Positions 25,945 through 35,214 of a DNA stretch of 64,000 nt are shown here, piece by piece. The position numbers and the translations under genes were made by a program. Location of the stretch: positions 62,001 to 126,000 of the forward strand of contig NZ_SLVF01000003.1 of the NCBI RefSeq assembly GCF_004345365.1, given 5' to 3'. The notes beneath the pieces were generated by a model. The model worked only from the letters and a program-made list of their open reading frames with translations. It ran no database searches and was not told the DNA's origin. Source of the DNA: Kribbella sp. VKM Ac-2568. GTDB taxonomy: Bacteria; Actinomycetota; Actinomycetes; Propionibacteriales; Kribbellaceae. How positions within the stretch are numbered: position 1 is the stretch's first letter; each line of letters starts with the position of its first letter.

Positions 25945-26949
25945 GTGGCTGTGACGATGCGGGATGTCGCGCTGCATGCCGGGGTGTCACCGAAGACGGT
26001 CTCGAACGTGATGAACGGGTATCCGTACATCCGCGAGGCGACCCGGCTGAAGGTGCTCGCCTCGATCGACGCCCTCGGCTACCAGATGAACCTGTCTGCC
26101 CGGAACCTGAAGTCCGGCCGGACCGGCATCATCGGCCTCGCCGTGCCCGAGCTGAGCCTGCCGTACTTCGCCGAGCTCGCCGACGCCGTCATCGACGCGG
26201 CCGAGGAGCACGGGCTGACGGTGATGATCGAGCAGACCGGCGCCGACCGGCAACGCGAGCTGGCGGCGCTCGCCCGGCCGCGCGGCCACCTGGTCGACGG
26301 GTTGCTCTTCAGCCCGCTCGGCCTCGGCCACGACGACGCGGAGCACCTGCGCGTCTCGACCCCGATGGTGCTGCTCGGCGAACGGATCTTCCACGGGCCG
26401 GTGGACCACGTGATGATCGACAACGTCACCGGCACCCGCGCCGCGGTCCAGCACCTGATCGAGCTGGGCCGGCGCCGCATCGCCGTGATCGGCACCCACC
26501 CCGGCGAGGTCGTCGGCACCGCCGTGATCCGGTACGACGCGGCGGCGAGCGCGATGACGGAGGCCGGCCTCGAACCGCTGCCGCAGCTCGCCGTACCGGC
26601 CGGTCCCTGGCATCGGGCCAACGGTGCGATGGCGATGGAGAACCTGCTGGCCACGGGCGAGAAGTTCGACGCCGTGCTGGGATTGAACGACACTCTCGCG
26701 CTCGGCGCCATCCGGGTACTGACCAAGCAAGGGATCCGGATCCCCGACGACGTGGCGGTGGTCGGCTTCGACGACATCGACGAGGCCCGGTACAGCACGC
26801 CGACGCTGACCACGGTCGACCCGGGCCGCGCCCAGATCGCCACCACCGCGGTCGAACTCCTGGTCGACCGGATGAACGGCGACGACTCCGACCACCGCGA
26901 AATCGTCGCCCCCTACGAGCTCCACCGCCGCGAATCCACCCTCGGCTGA
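25945..26949 (+). CDS. LacI family regulator of the arabinoside locus
   Basis: A 334-residue repressor. The N-terminal helix-turn-helix is MRDVALHAGVSPKTVSNVMN, followed by the hinge helix SARNLKSGRTG and a periplasmic-binding-protein-like ligand domain. GTG 25945 has GGAGGTGG six bases before it. It precedes the sugar uptake operon, whose promoter carries a LacI-type palindrome; an arabinoside or arabinose inducer is inferred from the GH51 gene. Confidence 0.93.
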   Translation: MAVTMRDVALHAGVSPKTVSNVMNGYPYIREATRLKVLASIDALGYQMNLSARNLKSGRTGIIGLAVPELSLPYFAELADAVIDAAEEHGLTVMIEQTGADRQRELAALARPRGHLVDGLLFSPLGLGHDDAEHLRVSTPMVLLGERIFHGPVDHVMIDNVTGTRAAVQHLIELGRRRIAVIGTHPGEVVGTAVIRYDAAASAMTEAGLEPLPQLAVPAGPWHRANGAMAMENLLATGEKFDAVLGLNDTLALGAIRVLTKQGIRIPDDVAVVGFDDIDEARYSTPTLTTVDPGRAQIATTAVELLVDRMNGDDSDHREIVAPYELHRRESTLG

Positions 26950-26953
26950 CACC

Positions 26954-27052
26954 CGGACCGCCACCACTCACCAAGCCGGCCCGGTCGGGCTCCACCGGGT
27001 GCGCCCGCGGGGAAACGGTTGCACGCGCGGGTTGGTGAGTGGTGGCGGTCCG
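26954..27052. terminator. Perfect 21-base inverted repeat after the LacI gene
   Basis: The arms 26954-26974 and 27032-27052 are exact reverse complements of 21 bases, 57 bases apart. The loop has GGAAACGGTTGCAC. The position, five bases after the lacI stop, suits a terminator without a U-tract, but the long arms and loop also fit a small insertion-like element. Confidence 0.55.
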
Positions 27053-27074
27053 CAACCCACCGACCGGCGAGGTC

Positions 27075-27123
27075 TTGACGGTCTTCGAGCGGCCGGGCAT
27101 CATCCTTCTACACCGATGTAGAA
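27075..27123 (+). promoter_or_regulatory. Promoter and LacI-type operator of the arabinoside operon
   Basis: TTGACG (27075-27080) and CATCAT (27098-27103) are 17 bases apart. TTCTACACCGATGTAGAA (27106-27123), a palindrome with perfect 7-base arms around CCGA, covers the expected transcription start. Such placement allows repression by the LacI protein encoded just upstream. Confidence 0.7.
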
Positions 27124-27233
27124 CCACGCACCGGAGCTCCTGACCAGGGAGCCGGTCCGGCGCTGGAGCCTGCTCTCGCACGTGATCCATCACCGCCCCA
27201 CCCGTGATCCACCACCGCCAGGAGGACACGCAG

Positions 27234-28520
27234 ATGACATCGATCAAGCCGTCCCGTCGCAGCCTGCTCGCCGGCACGCTCGGCCTGGCCGGCGGCCTCG
27301 CGCTCTCGGGTTGCGGCAGTCTCGGCCGCGACGCCCGGGTGCGGGAATGGAACCTGTTCGGCGGTGGTGACGGCGCCCGGCTGCTGCAGATCCACGACAA
27401 GTTCGTTGCCGAGCACAAGGACATCGCGTTCGAGGCGCACACGCTCGCCTGGGGTCCGCCGTTCTACACCAAGCTCGCGATGTCCGCGGCCGGTGGACGG
27501 GCCCCGGAGGTCGCGACCCTGCACCTGTCGCGCCTGAAGGGGTTCAGCCCGACCACGATGCTCGACCCGATCCCGGTCGACCTGCTCGCCAAGGCCGGCA
27601 TCACCGAGCAGGACTTTCTGCCCGAGACCTGGAAGCGCTGCCTGGTCGACGGCACCCTGTACGCCGTACCGCTGGACCAGCATCCGTTCGTCCTCTACTA
27701 CAACCTGGAGATCTGCAAGAAGGCCGGACTGCTCGGGCCGGACAACCGGATCAAACCGGTCAAGGGTGTCGACGCGTTCCTCGAGATGCTCCAGGCGGTC
27801 AAGGAGACGACCGGCAAGTTCGCCGCGTCGGTCGAGACGACCAACCCGTGGCGCCTGTGGTGGACCCTGTACGGCCAACTCGAAGGCGAGTTCTTCGACG
27901 AGACCGGCACGCGATTGGTCCTCGACGACGCGAAGGCGCTGGAAGCCTTGCAGTTGATGGGGAAACTCGCCGCCGACGGGTTGACGCCGAAGTCCTCCGA
28001 CTATCCGTCGCTGGTCGCGCAGTTCACCAACGGCGACGCCGGGCTGAGCTTCAACGGGGAGTGGGAGGTCACCACCTACCAGACCGCGAAGATGCCGTTC
28101 AGCATGGCGCCGTTCCCGGTCGTGTACGAAGTCCCGAAGTACGCCGGCGACGCGCACACGTTCGTGATGCCGCACCAGGCCTCGAGGAACTCCGACGACA
28201 CCGCGGCCACGGCCGAGTACATCGCCTGGATGCTCAAGCACAGCGCCGAATGGGCGGCGGGCGGCCACATCCCGGCGTACCAGCCGGTGGTCGCGAGCCA
28301 GGAGTACCTGAACCTCAAGCCGCAGGCCGAGTACCGCTCGGTCGCGCCGGACGTGCTGTTCGACCCGGACGCGTGGTTCAGCGGCTCGGGTGCGCAGTTG
28401 CAGAACGAAGCGGGGGCTGCTTTCGCGGGGGTCTTCTCGGGCCGGACGACGCCACGCCAGGCGCTCGACCAGTTCAAGGCCGCCACCCAGAAGCTGCTCG
28501 ACACCCCCTCCCCGGTCTGA
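27234..28520 (+). CDS. Sugar ABC transporter substrate-binding lipoprotein
   Basis: A 428-residue family 1 solute-binding protein. The signal has a twin arginine (RRSLLAG) and lipobox LSGC with C27 as the lipid-bearing cysteine. Later segments (LDQHPFVLYYN, FNGEWEV) are typical of the oligosaccharide-binding group. GGAGGAC precedes ATG 27234. First gene of the uptake operon; arabino-oligosaccharides are the inferred ligand. Confidence 0.92.
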   Translation: MTSIKPSRRSLLAGTLGLAGGLALSGCGSLGRDARVREWNLFGGGDGARLLQIHDKFVAEHKDIAFEAHTLAWGPPFYTKLAMSAAGGRAPEVATLHLSRLKGFSPTTMLDPIPVDLLAKAGITEQDFLPETWKRCLVDGTLYAVPLDQHPFVLYYNLEICKKAGLLGPDNRIKPVKGVDAFLEMLQAVKETTGKFAASVETTNPWRLWWTLYGQLEGEFFDETGTRLVLDDAKALEALQLMGKLAADGLTPKSSDYPSLVAQFTNGDAGLSFNGEWEVTTYQTAKMPFSMAPFPVVYEVPKYAGDAHTFVMPHQASRNSDDTAATAEYIAWMLKHSAEWAAGGHIPAYQPVVASQEYLNLKPQAEYRSVAPDVLFDPDAWFSGSGAQLQNEAGAAFAGVFSGRTTPRQALDQFKAATQKLLDTPSPV

Positions 28521-28533
28521 CAGGAGTGACCCG

Positions 28534-29487
28534 ATGGCCGTGCAGACACCGACCCGAGACCAAACCGGTACGCCGGACGCCGAGCGCCGGGCCCGCCCAC
28601 CCGGCAACGGGAAGCCGTTCACGGAGAAGTGGGGCGGGTTGTTCTTCGTCGCGCCGTTCGGCGTGCTGTTCGCGTTCTTCCTGCTCTGGCCGACGTTCTC
28701 CGGCCTCTGGAACAGCTTCTTCAACACCAGTCTCGCCGGGGTGAAGCAGGAGTTCCTCGGCCTGCAGAACTGGCGCGACATGTTCGGCGATCCCGCGGTC
28801 TGGGACTCGCTGAAGAACACCCTCGTCTTCACCGCGATGAGCACGCCGCCGCTGGTGATCATCGCCCTGGTGATGGCTCTGCTCGCCAACCGCAAAGGGC
28901 TGCTCGGCTGGCTGCTGAGATTCTCGTACTTCGCGCCGTTCGTGCTGCCGGCGACGGTGGTCACGCTGATCTGGGTGTGGATCTACCAGCCCGGCTTCGG
29001 CCTGGTCAACGGGCTGCTCACCGCCGGCGGGTTCGCGGAGATCGACTGGCTGAACGACGAGAACCGGGCGATGCTGGCCGTTGTGATCACCACGGTCTGG
29101 TGGACCGTGGGGTTCAACTTCCTGCTCTACCTCGCCGCTCTGCAAGGGATCCCCGACCAGGTCTACGAGGCCGCCGCGATCGACGGCGCGAACGGCCGGC
29201 AGAAGCTCTTCCGGATCACCCTGCCGCTGATGAGCCGGACCACCGGCCTGATCGTCGTGCTGCAACTGGTCGCGTCGCTGAAGATCTTCGACCAGATCTA
29301 CCTGATGACCGACGGTGGTCCGAACTACGCGACCCGGCCGATCATCCAGTACATCTACGAGAGCGGCTTCACCAGCTACCGGATCGGCTACGCGTCCGCG
29401 ATCTCGTACATGTTCTTCGTCGTCATCGTGATCGTCTCGGTGGCCCAGTTCAAGCTGTTCTCCAGCCGCAAGGAGGCCGGCCGATGA
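28534..29487 (+). CDS. Sugar ABC transporter permease (MalF-like)
   Basis: A 317-residue permease with six membrane helices and the EAA loop (YEAAAIDGANGRQKLFRITL) that contacts the ATPase. CAGGAG precedes ATG 28534, 13 bases after the binding protein stop. No ATPase gene is in the operon; a shared MsmK-type ATPase encoded elsewhere is expected. Confidence 0.93.
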   Translation: MAVQTPTRDQTGTPDAERRARPPGNGKPFTEKWGGLFFVAPFGVLFAFFLLWPTFSGLWNSFFNTSLAGVKQEFLGLQNWRDMFGDPAVWDSLKNTLVFTAMSTPPLVIIALVMALLANRKGLLGWLLRFSYFAPFVLPATVVTLIWVWIYQPGFGLVNGLLTAGGFAEIDWLNDENRAMLAVVITTVWWTVGFNFLLYLAALQGIPDQVYEAAAIDGANGRQKLFRITLPLMSRTTGLIVVLQLVASLKIFDQIYLMTDGGPNYATRPIIQYIYESGFTSYRIGYASAISYMFFVVIVIVSVAQFKLFSSRKEAGR

Positions 29488-30365
29488 CCACTCTCGCGTT
29501 GCCCCGGGCAACAAAACCCAACAAGGCCGGCGGACCGGTGGAGCCTCGGTTCACCTACCCGAAGGTCGCGATCGCCGTCGGCGCGGTGCTGCTGGCGATC
29601 CTCTGGCTGGTCCCGTTGCTGTGGGCCATCGACACATCGCTGAAGCCGGAGCCGGAGACGACCCGGACGCCGATCACCTGGTTGCCGACGGCACCCAGCG
29701 CCGAAGCGTACCGGCTGGTGCTCGACCAGGGCTCGATCCTGCGCTGGTTCCTGAACAGCACGATCGTGGCGGTCCTGGTGACCGCCCTGACCCTGCTGGT
29801 CTCCGTCCTCGCCGCCTACGGCTTCTCCCGTACTACGTTCCCCGGGCGGCGGGTGCTGTTCGGTCTGCTGATCGCGGGGATCCTGGTGCCGCCGCAGGTG
29901 CTGATCGTGCCGCTGTTCCAGGAGATGACCAGCCTCGGCCTGGTAGACACCTACTGGGGTGTGGTGCTGCCGCAGGTGGTCGCGCCGGTGATGGTGTTCG
30001 TGCTGAAGAAGTTCTTCGACGGCGTCTCGCGGGACTACGAGGACGCGGCCCGGGTGGACGGTGCGACCCGGCTGCGGATCGTCTGGTCGGTGATGGTGCC
30101 GATGTCGCGCCCGATCCTCGTCGCCGTCGGCATCTTCACCTTCATCGGCGCCTGGAACAACTTCCTCTGGCCGTTCATCGTGACCACCGACCCGTCGATG
30201 ATGACGATCCCGGTCGGCCTCGCCAACGTGCAGGGCTCCTACGGCCTGCGCTACGCCCAGATCATGGCCTCGGCCGTCCTGGGCGGACTCCCGCTGCTCG
30301 TCGTCTATGCCCTCTTCCAACGCCACGTGGTCCGCGGTGTCGGCGATGCCGGCATCAAGGGCTGA
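29484..30365 (+). CDS. Sugar ABC transporter permease (MalG-like)
   Basis: A 293-residue permease with six membrane helices and the EAA loop (YEDAARVDGATRLRIVWSVM). It overlaps the first permease by ATGA and is preceded by AGGAGG. Partner of the preceding permease. Confidence 0.93.
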   Translation: MTTLALPRATKPNKAGGPVEPRFTYPKVAIAVGAVLLAILWLVPLLWAIDTSLKPEPETTRTPITWLPTAPSAEAYRLVLDQGSILRWFLNSTIVAVLVTALTLLVSVLAAYGFSRTTFPGRRVLFGLLIAGILVPPQVLIVPLFQEMTSLGLVDTYWGVVLPQVVAPVMVFVLKKFFDGVSRDYEDAARVDGATRLRIVWSVMVPMSRPILVAVGIFTFIGAWNNFLWPFIVTTDPSMMTIPVGLANVQGSYGLRYAQIMASAVLGGLPLLVVYALFQRHVVRGVGDAGIKG

Positions 30366-30399
30366 ACTCTTCCCAGAAGACACCGACAGGAGCCACCTC

Positions 30400-31899
30400 G
30401 TGACCTCTGCCTCACTCGTCCTCGACCCCGCCTTCACCGTCGCCCCGGTCAACCGCCGGACCTTCGGCACCTTCGTGGAACACATGGGCCGCTGCGTCTA
30501 CACCGGGATCTACGAGCCCGGCCACGCGACCGCCGACGAGGACGGCTTCCGCAATGACGTGCTGGAGCTGACCCGCGAGCTCGGCGTCTCCCTGGTCCGG
30601 TACCCCGGCGGCAACTTCGTCTCCGGTTATCGCTGGGAGGACGGCGTCGGACCACGGGAGGACCGGCCCCGGCGGCTCGAGCTCGCCTGGCACAGCATCG
30701 AGACGAACCAGTTCGGCCTCGACGGGTTCGTCCGCTGGTGCGCCAAGGCCGGGGTCGAGCCGATGATGGCGATCAACCTCGGCACGCGCGGCGTACAGGA
30801 GGCGCTCGACCTGCAGGAGTACGCGAACCACCCGGGTGGCACCGCGTGGTCCGACCTGCGCGCCGAACATGGCGCCGGTTCGCCGTACGGGATCAAGATG
30901 TGGTGCCTGGGCAACGAGCTGGACGGGCCGTGGCAGATCGGGCACAAGACCGCGGCCGAGTACGGGCGGCTCGCGGCAGAGACCGCCCGGGCGATGCGGA
31001 TGGTCGAGCCCGACCTGGAACTCGTGGCCTGCGGCTCCTCCGGCTCCGGGATGCCGACCTTCGGCAGCTGGGAGCGTGAGGTGCTCCGCGAGTGCTACGA
31101 CCTGGTCGACCACATCTCCTGCCACGCGTACTACGGCGACGACGGCGGTGACGTGGCGTCGTTCCTGGCGTCGGCCGTGGACATGGATCGCTTCATCGAC
31201 TCGGTGGTCGCGAGCGCGGACCACGTCGGCGCGGAGCTGAAGAGCCGCAAGCGGATCGACATCTCCTTCGACGAGTGGAACGTCTGGTACAAGGACCGCT
31301 CGCGGCTGACCGACGGCCCGGGCGACCAGTGGGAGGTGGCGCCGCGGCGGATCGAGGACGAGTACAACCTCACTGATGCGGTTGTCGTCGGCAACCTGCT
31401 GATCTCGTTGCTCCGGCACAGCGACCGGGTGACTGTTGCTTGCCTCGCGCAACTGGCGAACGTGATCGCCCCGATCATGACCGAGCCCGACGGCCCGGCC
31501 TGGCGCCAGCCCACCTTCCACCCCTTCGCGATCACGTCCCGCCTCGCCGCCGGCTCCGTACTGCGGGTCGAGACGTCCTCGCCGCTCGTCTCCACCGAGA
31601 AGTTCGGGGAGGTCCCGGCCGTCGACGCGGTCGCGACGTACGACGAGGGCAAGCTCGCGGTCTTCCTGGTCAACCGCTCGGTGGACGAAGCAGTCGAGGT
31701 CACCGTGGACACCAGCCGAACGCCGGTCACCGAGGTACTGGAAGCGCTGAGCATGTACGGCGACGACCGGCTGGCCGTGAACTCCGCCGAACACCCCGAC
31801 CGGGTGACCCCGCGGCCGAACGAGTCGGTGAAGCTGGAAGACGGGACCTTGACCGTCACCCTGCCACCGATCTCGTGGACCGCGCTGAGCCTGGGGTGA
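30400..31899 (+). CDS. abfA: Alpha-L-arabinofuranosidase, GH51
   Basis: Releases L-arabinose from arabinoxylan or arabinan fragments. From GTG 30400, preceded by AGGAG, it has 499 residues, the usual length. The (beta/alpha)8 barrel carries the acid/base E173 in GNELDGPW and the nucleophile E292 in FDEWNVWY, followed by a beta-sandwich ending in LPPISWTALSLG. No signal peptide, so it acts on imported oligosaccharides in the cytoplasm, matching the uptake system before it. Confidence 0.95.
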   Translation: MTSASLVLDPAFTVAPVNRRTFGTFVEHMGRCVYTGIYEPGHATADEDGFRNDVLELTRELGVSLVRYPGGNFVSGYRWEDGVGPREDRPRRLELAWHSIETNQFGLDGFVRWCAKAGVEPMMAINLGTRGVQEALDLQEYANHPGGTAWSDLRAEHGAGSPYGIKMWCLGNELDGPWQIGHKTAAEYGRLAAETARAMRMVEPDLELVACGSSGSGMPTFGSWEREVLRECYDLVDHISCHAYYGDDGGDVASFLASAVDMDRFIDSVVASADHVGAELKSRKRIDISFDEWNVWYKDRSRLTDGPGDQWEVAPRRIEDEYNLTDAVVVGNLLISLLRHSDRVTVACLAQLANVIAPIMTEPDGPAWRQPTFHPFAITSRLAAGSVLRVETSSPLVSTEKFGEVPAVDAVATYDEGKLAVFLVNRSVDEAVEVTVDTSRTPVTEVLEALSMYGDDRLAVNSAEHPDRVTPRPNESVKLEDGTLTVTLPPISWTALSLG

Positions 31900-31908
31900 C
31901 CTGAGTCC

Positions 31909-31967
31909 GGGCCGCCCCGCCGGACTCCACGTTCAGCCAGTGGCGAACGAGGATCGCGGGGCGGCCC
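31909..31967. terminator. Terminator hairpin after abfA
   Basis: GGGCCGCCCCGC (31909-31920) and GCGGGGCGGCCC (31956-31967) are perfect 12-base arms separated by 35 bases, ten bases after the abfA stop and just before the next gene. Confidence 0.6.
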
Positions 31968-31988
31968 CCGCGGTGCGACACTCGCGGC

Positions 31989-32621
31989 GTGACCACCCAG
32001 TCCGGCGCCACCCAGTCCGACCTCACCGACACGTCACGGATCGAGGCGTTCAGCGACGGCGTCTTCGCGATCGCGATCACCTTGCTCGTGCTCGAGCTGC
32101 ACGTTCCCGAGCTGGAGCCCGGTGAGGAGCTCTGGCCCGCGCTGCTGCACGAGTGGCCGCAGTTCGCCGCCTACCTGACCAGCTTCGCGATCATCGGCAT
32201 CATGTGGGTCAACCACCACTCGATGTTCCGGCAGATCCAGCGGGCCGACCGCGGGTTGATGTTCCTGAATCTGGGGTTGTTGCTCTGGACTGCGCTGCTG
32301 CCCTTCCCGACCAGCCTGTTCGCCGAGTACCTGCAGGACGACTCGTTCAACGCGCACGTCGCGGCGGCCGTCTACAGCACCAACCTCACGCTGGCCGCGA
32401 TCGCCTTCAGCAGCATGTGGTGGTACGTGCTGCGAAACCATCTCGTCGACCACGACCTGAACCGTTCGCAGCTGCGCCGGTCCGTACTGCGGTACTCGGT
32501 GGGCACGGTCCTCTACGCCGCCGCGATCGGGTTGTCCTTCATCTCCGCGCCGTTGACCTTGCTGGTGCAGTTCCTGCTCGCCGTGTACTACGGCTTCGAG
32601 CAGCTCCGCGCTCGCGGTTGA
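31989..32621 (+). CDS. TMEM175-family potassium channel
   Basis: A 210-residue membrane protein beginning with the family signature RIEAFSDGVFAIAITLLVLE in helix 1, followed by five more helices. Bacterial members form tetrameric potassium channels. The start is GTG 31989; a weak ribosome site only. Transcribed alone after the arabinoside terminator. Confidence 0.88.
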   Translation: MTTQSGATQSDLTDTSRIEAFSDGVFAIAITLLVLELHVPELEPGEELWPALLHEWPQFAAYLTSFAIIGIMWVNHHSMFRQIQRADRGLMFLNLGLLLWTALLPFPTSLFAEYLQDDSFNAHVAAAVYSTNLTLAAIAFSSMWWYVLRNHLVDHDLNRSQLRRSVLRYSVGTVLYAAAIGLSFISAPLTLLVQFLLAVYYGFEQLRARG

Positions 32622-32710
32622 CCTCGTCACCGTGGCCCGGGCCTCGCCGGGATCGCTACGCCGGGTCAGCAGGAGTTCCTTGAGGATTCCTTCTGAGTGC
32701 CTTGCCAGTG

Positions 32711-32730
32711 GGCTCCCCGCCCGGGGAGCC
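32711..32730. terminator. Hairpin between the channel gene and sthA
   Basis: GGCTCCCC and GGGGAGCC pair perfectly around GCCC. It may terminate the channel transcript or sit in the sthA leader, 40 bases before its start. Confidence 0.5.
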
Positions 32731-32769
32731 TGAGGGGGCTGGTTCCAGTGCCTGCGGTGGGGAGACGTC

Positions 32770-34176
32770 ATGTTCGACTACGACCTGGTGGTGATCGGTT
32801 CGGGTCCCGGTGGGCAGAAGGCTGCGATCGCGGGGGCCAAACTGGGGCGCAAGGTCGCGGTGGTCGAGCGCGGCTCGATGCTCGGCGGCGTCTGCGTGAA
32901 CACCGGGACCATTCCGTCGAAGACCCTGCGCGAGGCCGTGCTATACCTGACCGGCATGGCCCTGCGCGACCTGTACGGCGCGAGCTACCGGGTGAAGTCC
33001 GACATCACCATCGCCGACCTGATGGCCCGGACCCAGCACGTCGTGGGCCGGGAGGTCGAGGTGGTGCGTGCGCAACTCCTGCGCAACCATGTCGAGCTCC
33101 TGCAGGGCACGGCGAGTTTCCTCGATCCGCACACGGTCAGGGTGATCGGGACCGGCCGCGGCGAGTCCAGCACGATCACCGCGGACAAGGTGGTGATCGC
33201 GACCGGGACCAGGCCCGCGCGGCCGCCGGAGATCGAGTTCGACGACCAGTACGTGCTCGACTCCGACGCCATCCTCAAGCTGGAGAAGGTGCCGACCTCG
33301 ATGGTGGTGGTCGGCGCCGGCGTGATCGGGATCGAGTACGCGTCGATGTTCGCCGCGCTCGGCACCCGGGTGACGGTGGTGGAGAAGCGCGACCGGATGC
33401 TGGAGTTCTGCGACCCCGAGGTGGTCGAGTCGCTCAAGTTCCACCTGCGCGACCAGGCGGTCACCTTCCGGTTCGGCGAGGAGGTCGAGCGGGTCGAGGT
33501 CTCCGCGCGCGGCACAGTGACATCACTCGCCAGCGGCAAACGGATCCCCGCGGAGATGGTGATGTACTCCGCCGGCCGCCAGGGCGTCACCGACGAGCTG
33601 AACCTGACCGCCGCCGGCCTCGAGGCGGATTCCCGCGGCCGGATCAAGGTGGACGAGCACTACCGGACCACCGTCGAGCACATCTACGCGGTCGGCGATG
33701 TAATCGGATTCCCCGCGCTCGCCGCGAACAGCATGGACCAGGGCCGCCTCGCGGCGTACCACGCCTTCGGCGAACCGGCGCGCGAGCTGGCCGGGCTGCA
33801 GCCGATCGGCATCTACACGATCCCCGAAGTCTCCTACTGCGGCGCCACCGAGGAGGAGCTGACTCGCTCCTCGGTCCCGTACGAGGTCGGCGTCTCCCGC
33901 TACCGCGAACTCGCCCGCGGCCAGATCCTGGGCGACACGTACGGCATGCTCAAGCTCCTGGTCTCCACCGAGGACCGCACCCTGCTCGGCGTCCACGTCT
34001 TCGGCACCAACGCCACCGACCTGGTCCACATCGGCCAGGCCATCATGGGCTGCGGCGGCACCGTCGACTACCTCGTCGACACCGTCCTCAACTACCCCAC
34101 CCTCTCCGAGGCCTACAAGGTCGCCGCCCTGGACGTAACCAACAAAATCCGAGCCCTGGAGGCCTTTGGTTCTTAG
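32770..34176 (+). CDS. sthA: Soluble pyridine nucleotide transhydrogenase
   Basis: FAD enzyme exchanging hydride between NADPH and NAD+. The 468 residues have the FAD-binding [10 protein letters not shown], the second Rossmann motif [12 protein letters not shown] and the C-terminal dimerisation domain. The redox-disulfide site reads [13 protein letters not shown]42 is present but the second cysteine is replaced by T47, which distinguishes SthA from lipoamide dehydrogenases. GGGGAG precedes the start. Its stop overlaps the converging acetyltransferase gene by four bases. Confidence 0.93.
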   Translation: MFDYDLVVIGSGPGGQKAAIAGAKLGRKVAVVERGSMLGGVCVNTGTIPSKTLREAVLYLTGMALRDLYGASYRVKSDITIADLMARTQHVVGREVEVVRAQLLRNHVELLQGTASFLDPHTVRVIGTGRGESSTITADKVVIATGTRPARPPEIEFDDQYVLDSDAILKLEKVPTSMVVVGAGVIGIEYASMFAALGTRVTVVEKRDRMLEFCDPEVVESLKFHLRDQAVTFRFGEEVERVEVSARGTVTSLASGKRIPAEMVMYSAGRQGVTDELNLTAAGLEADSRGRIKVDEHYRTTVEHIYAVGDVIGFPALAANSMDQGRLAAYHAFGEPARELAGLQPIGIYTIPEVSYCGATEEELTRSSVPYEVGVSRYRELARGQILGDTYGMLKLLVSTEDRTLLGVHVFGTNATDLVHIGQAIMGCGGTVDYLVDTVLNYPTLSEAYKVAALDVTNKIRALEAFGS

Positions 34177-34625
34177 CGCGTCCGGCTGAAGTGGGTGACC
34201 TGTACTCCGGGGGCGATGGTGGTCCGGCCGGTCTCGGTGTAGCCGCGGGAGAGGTAGAGGGTGGTGGCTGGGTGGTTGGCGCTGCCTGTGGAGACGAGGG
34301 AGGTGGGACGGGGTTCGAGCTCGTCCAGGTGGTCGAGGAGGGCGCGGCCGTGACCTCGGCGGGCGTGGGCCGGGTCGACCACGAGACGGCTGATCTCGAC
34401 CGTCGACTCGTCGGGGAACTCGTAGGCGACGGCCGCGACCAGGGTGTCGCCGTCGTAGCGGCCGAGCCAGTGCTCGGTGGACGCCATCAGCCCGTCCAGG
34501 TCCTCCTGCAGCGGCGGGATGCCGTCGAAGCCGATCAGTTCCGCCTCGACCGCGTACGCCAGGTGCTGCACGACGAGCACCCGCTTGGCGGTCTCGGGAT
34601 CGGCCAGGTCGAGCACACGAATCAT
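34173..34625 (-). CDS. GNAT acetyltransferase
   Basis: A 150-residue single-domain GNAT. The acetyl-CoA loop is [13 protein letters not shown] and the C-terminal part has the family [17 protein letters not shown]. Substrate unknown. The stop codon region overlaps sthA on the opposite strand. Confidence 0.88.
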   Translation of the reverse strand: MIRVLDLADPETAKRVLVVQHLAYAVEAELIGFDGIPPLQEDLDGLMASTEHWLGRYDGDTLVAAVAYEFPDESTVEISRLVVDPAHARRGHGRALLDHLDELEPRPTSLVSTGSANHPATTLYLSRGYTETGRTTIAPGVQVTHFSRTR

Positions 34626-34730
34626 CCCGCCACGCTAACGCCCACTCCCACCCACCGCCCACCAATTACCTCCGCACAGTCGGACCGCGCCGGCAACCGC
34701 AGTACAGCTCGGGCCGATGCGCGGTACGGG

Positions 34731-35129
34731 TCAGGCGGCTCGCCAGTAGCCGAGGGAGTGGATTCGGGTTTTGGGGATCGCCAGTTCTTTGAGGGCGTAG
34801 GAGGTGAGGGCGCGGGTATTGGCGGTGTCGCAGGCGATCCAGACGAAGGTGTTGGCGGCGTCTTCGATCAGGTCGGGCAGGGTCGCCTTGACCTCGGTGA
34901 CCAGTTGGCCGTCCTTGCGCGAGACCGTGCGGAGGTCGTCATGCTCCGGGTCCAGGCGCAGCGGCAGTTCGTGGTCGGAGTCGTGTACGCCGGTCGACTC
35001 CAGCATGCCGCCGTCGGTGATGTGCACCCGCCGGTAGCGCTCGGTGACCTGCTCGGCGCCCGTCACGGTGAACACGAAGTCCTTGCCGCCGAACAGCTTG
35101 AGAACCACACCCTCCCAACCACGCCCCAC
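34731..35129 (-). pseudogene. Siderophore-interacting protein with internal deletion
   Basis: Normal members reduce ferric siderophores with FAD and NAD(P)H and have about 240-270 residues. Here the first 47 or so residues match the FAD-domain start (FTVTGAEQVTERYRRVHITD) and then, after ESTGVH, the sequence jumps to the C-terminal NAD domain, ending RIHSLGYWRAA. The FAD-binding RxYT motif and the NAD-domain start are missing. The frame is kept, so a short protein could be made, but ferric reductase activity is unlikely. It is divergent from the acylase fusion and shares its iron box. Confidence 0.75.
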
Positions 35130-35184
35130 TGCTGCCTCCTCCTGGATGATTGCCTCGTTGCGGCGGAAGTATCCGACCTAGAAG

Positions 35185-35203
35185 TTAGCGCAGCCTAACC
35201 TAA
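35185..35203. promoter_or_regulatory. IdeR/DtxR-type iron box
   Basis: On the minus strand the site reads TTAGGTTAGGCTGCGCTAA, 16 of 19 positions of the DtxR/IdeR consensus TTAGGTTAGGCTAACCTAA, with one half perfect. It lies between the two divergent genes, 12 bases before one and 55 from the other, so both should be repressed by iron. Confidence 0.85.
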
Positions 35204-35214
35204 CTGAAAGCAGG

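Noticed and set aside
32770..34176. Dihydrolipoamide dehydrogenase
   Set aside because: The second redox cysteine is replaced by threonine (T47), the pattern of the soluble transhydrogenase.
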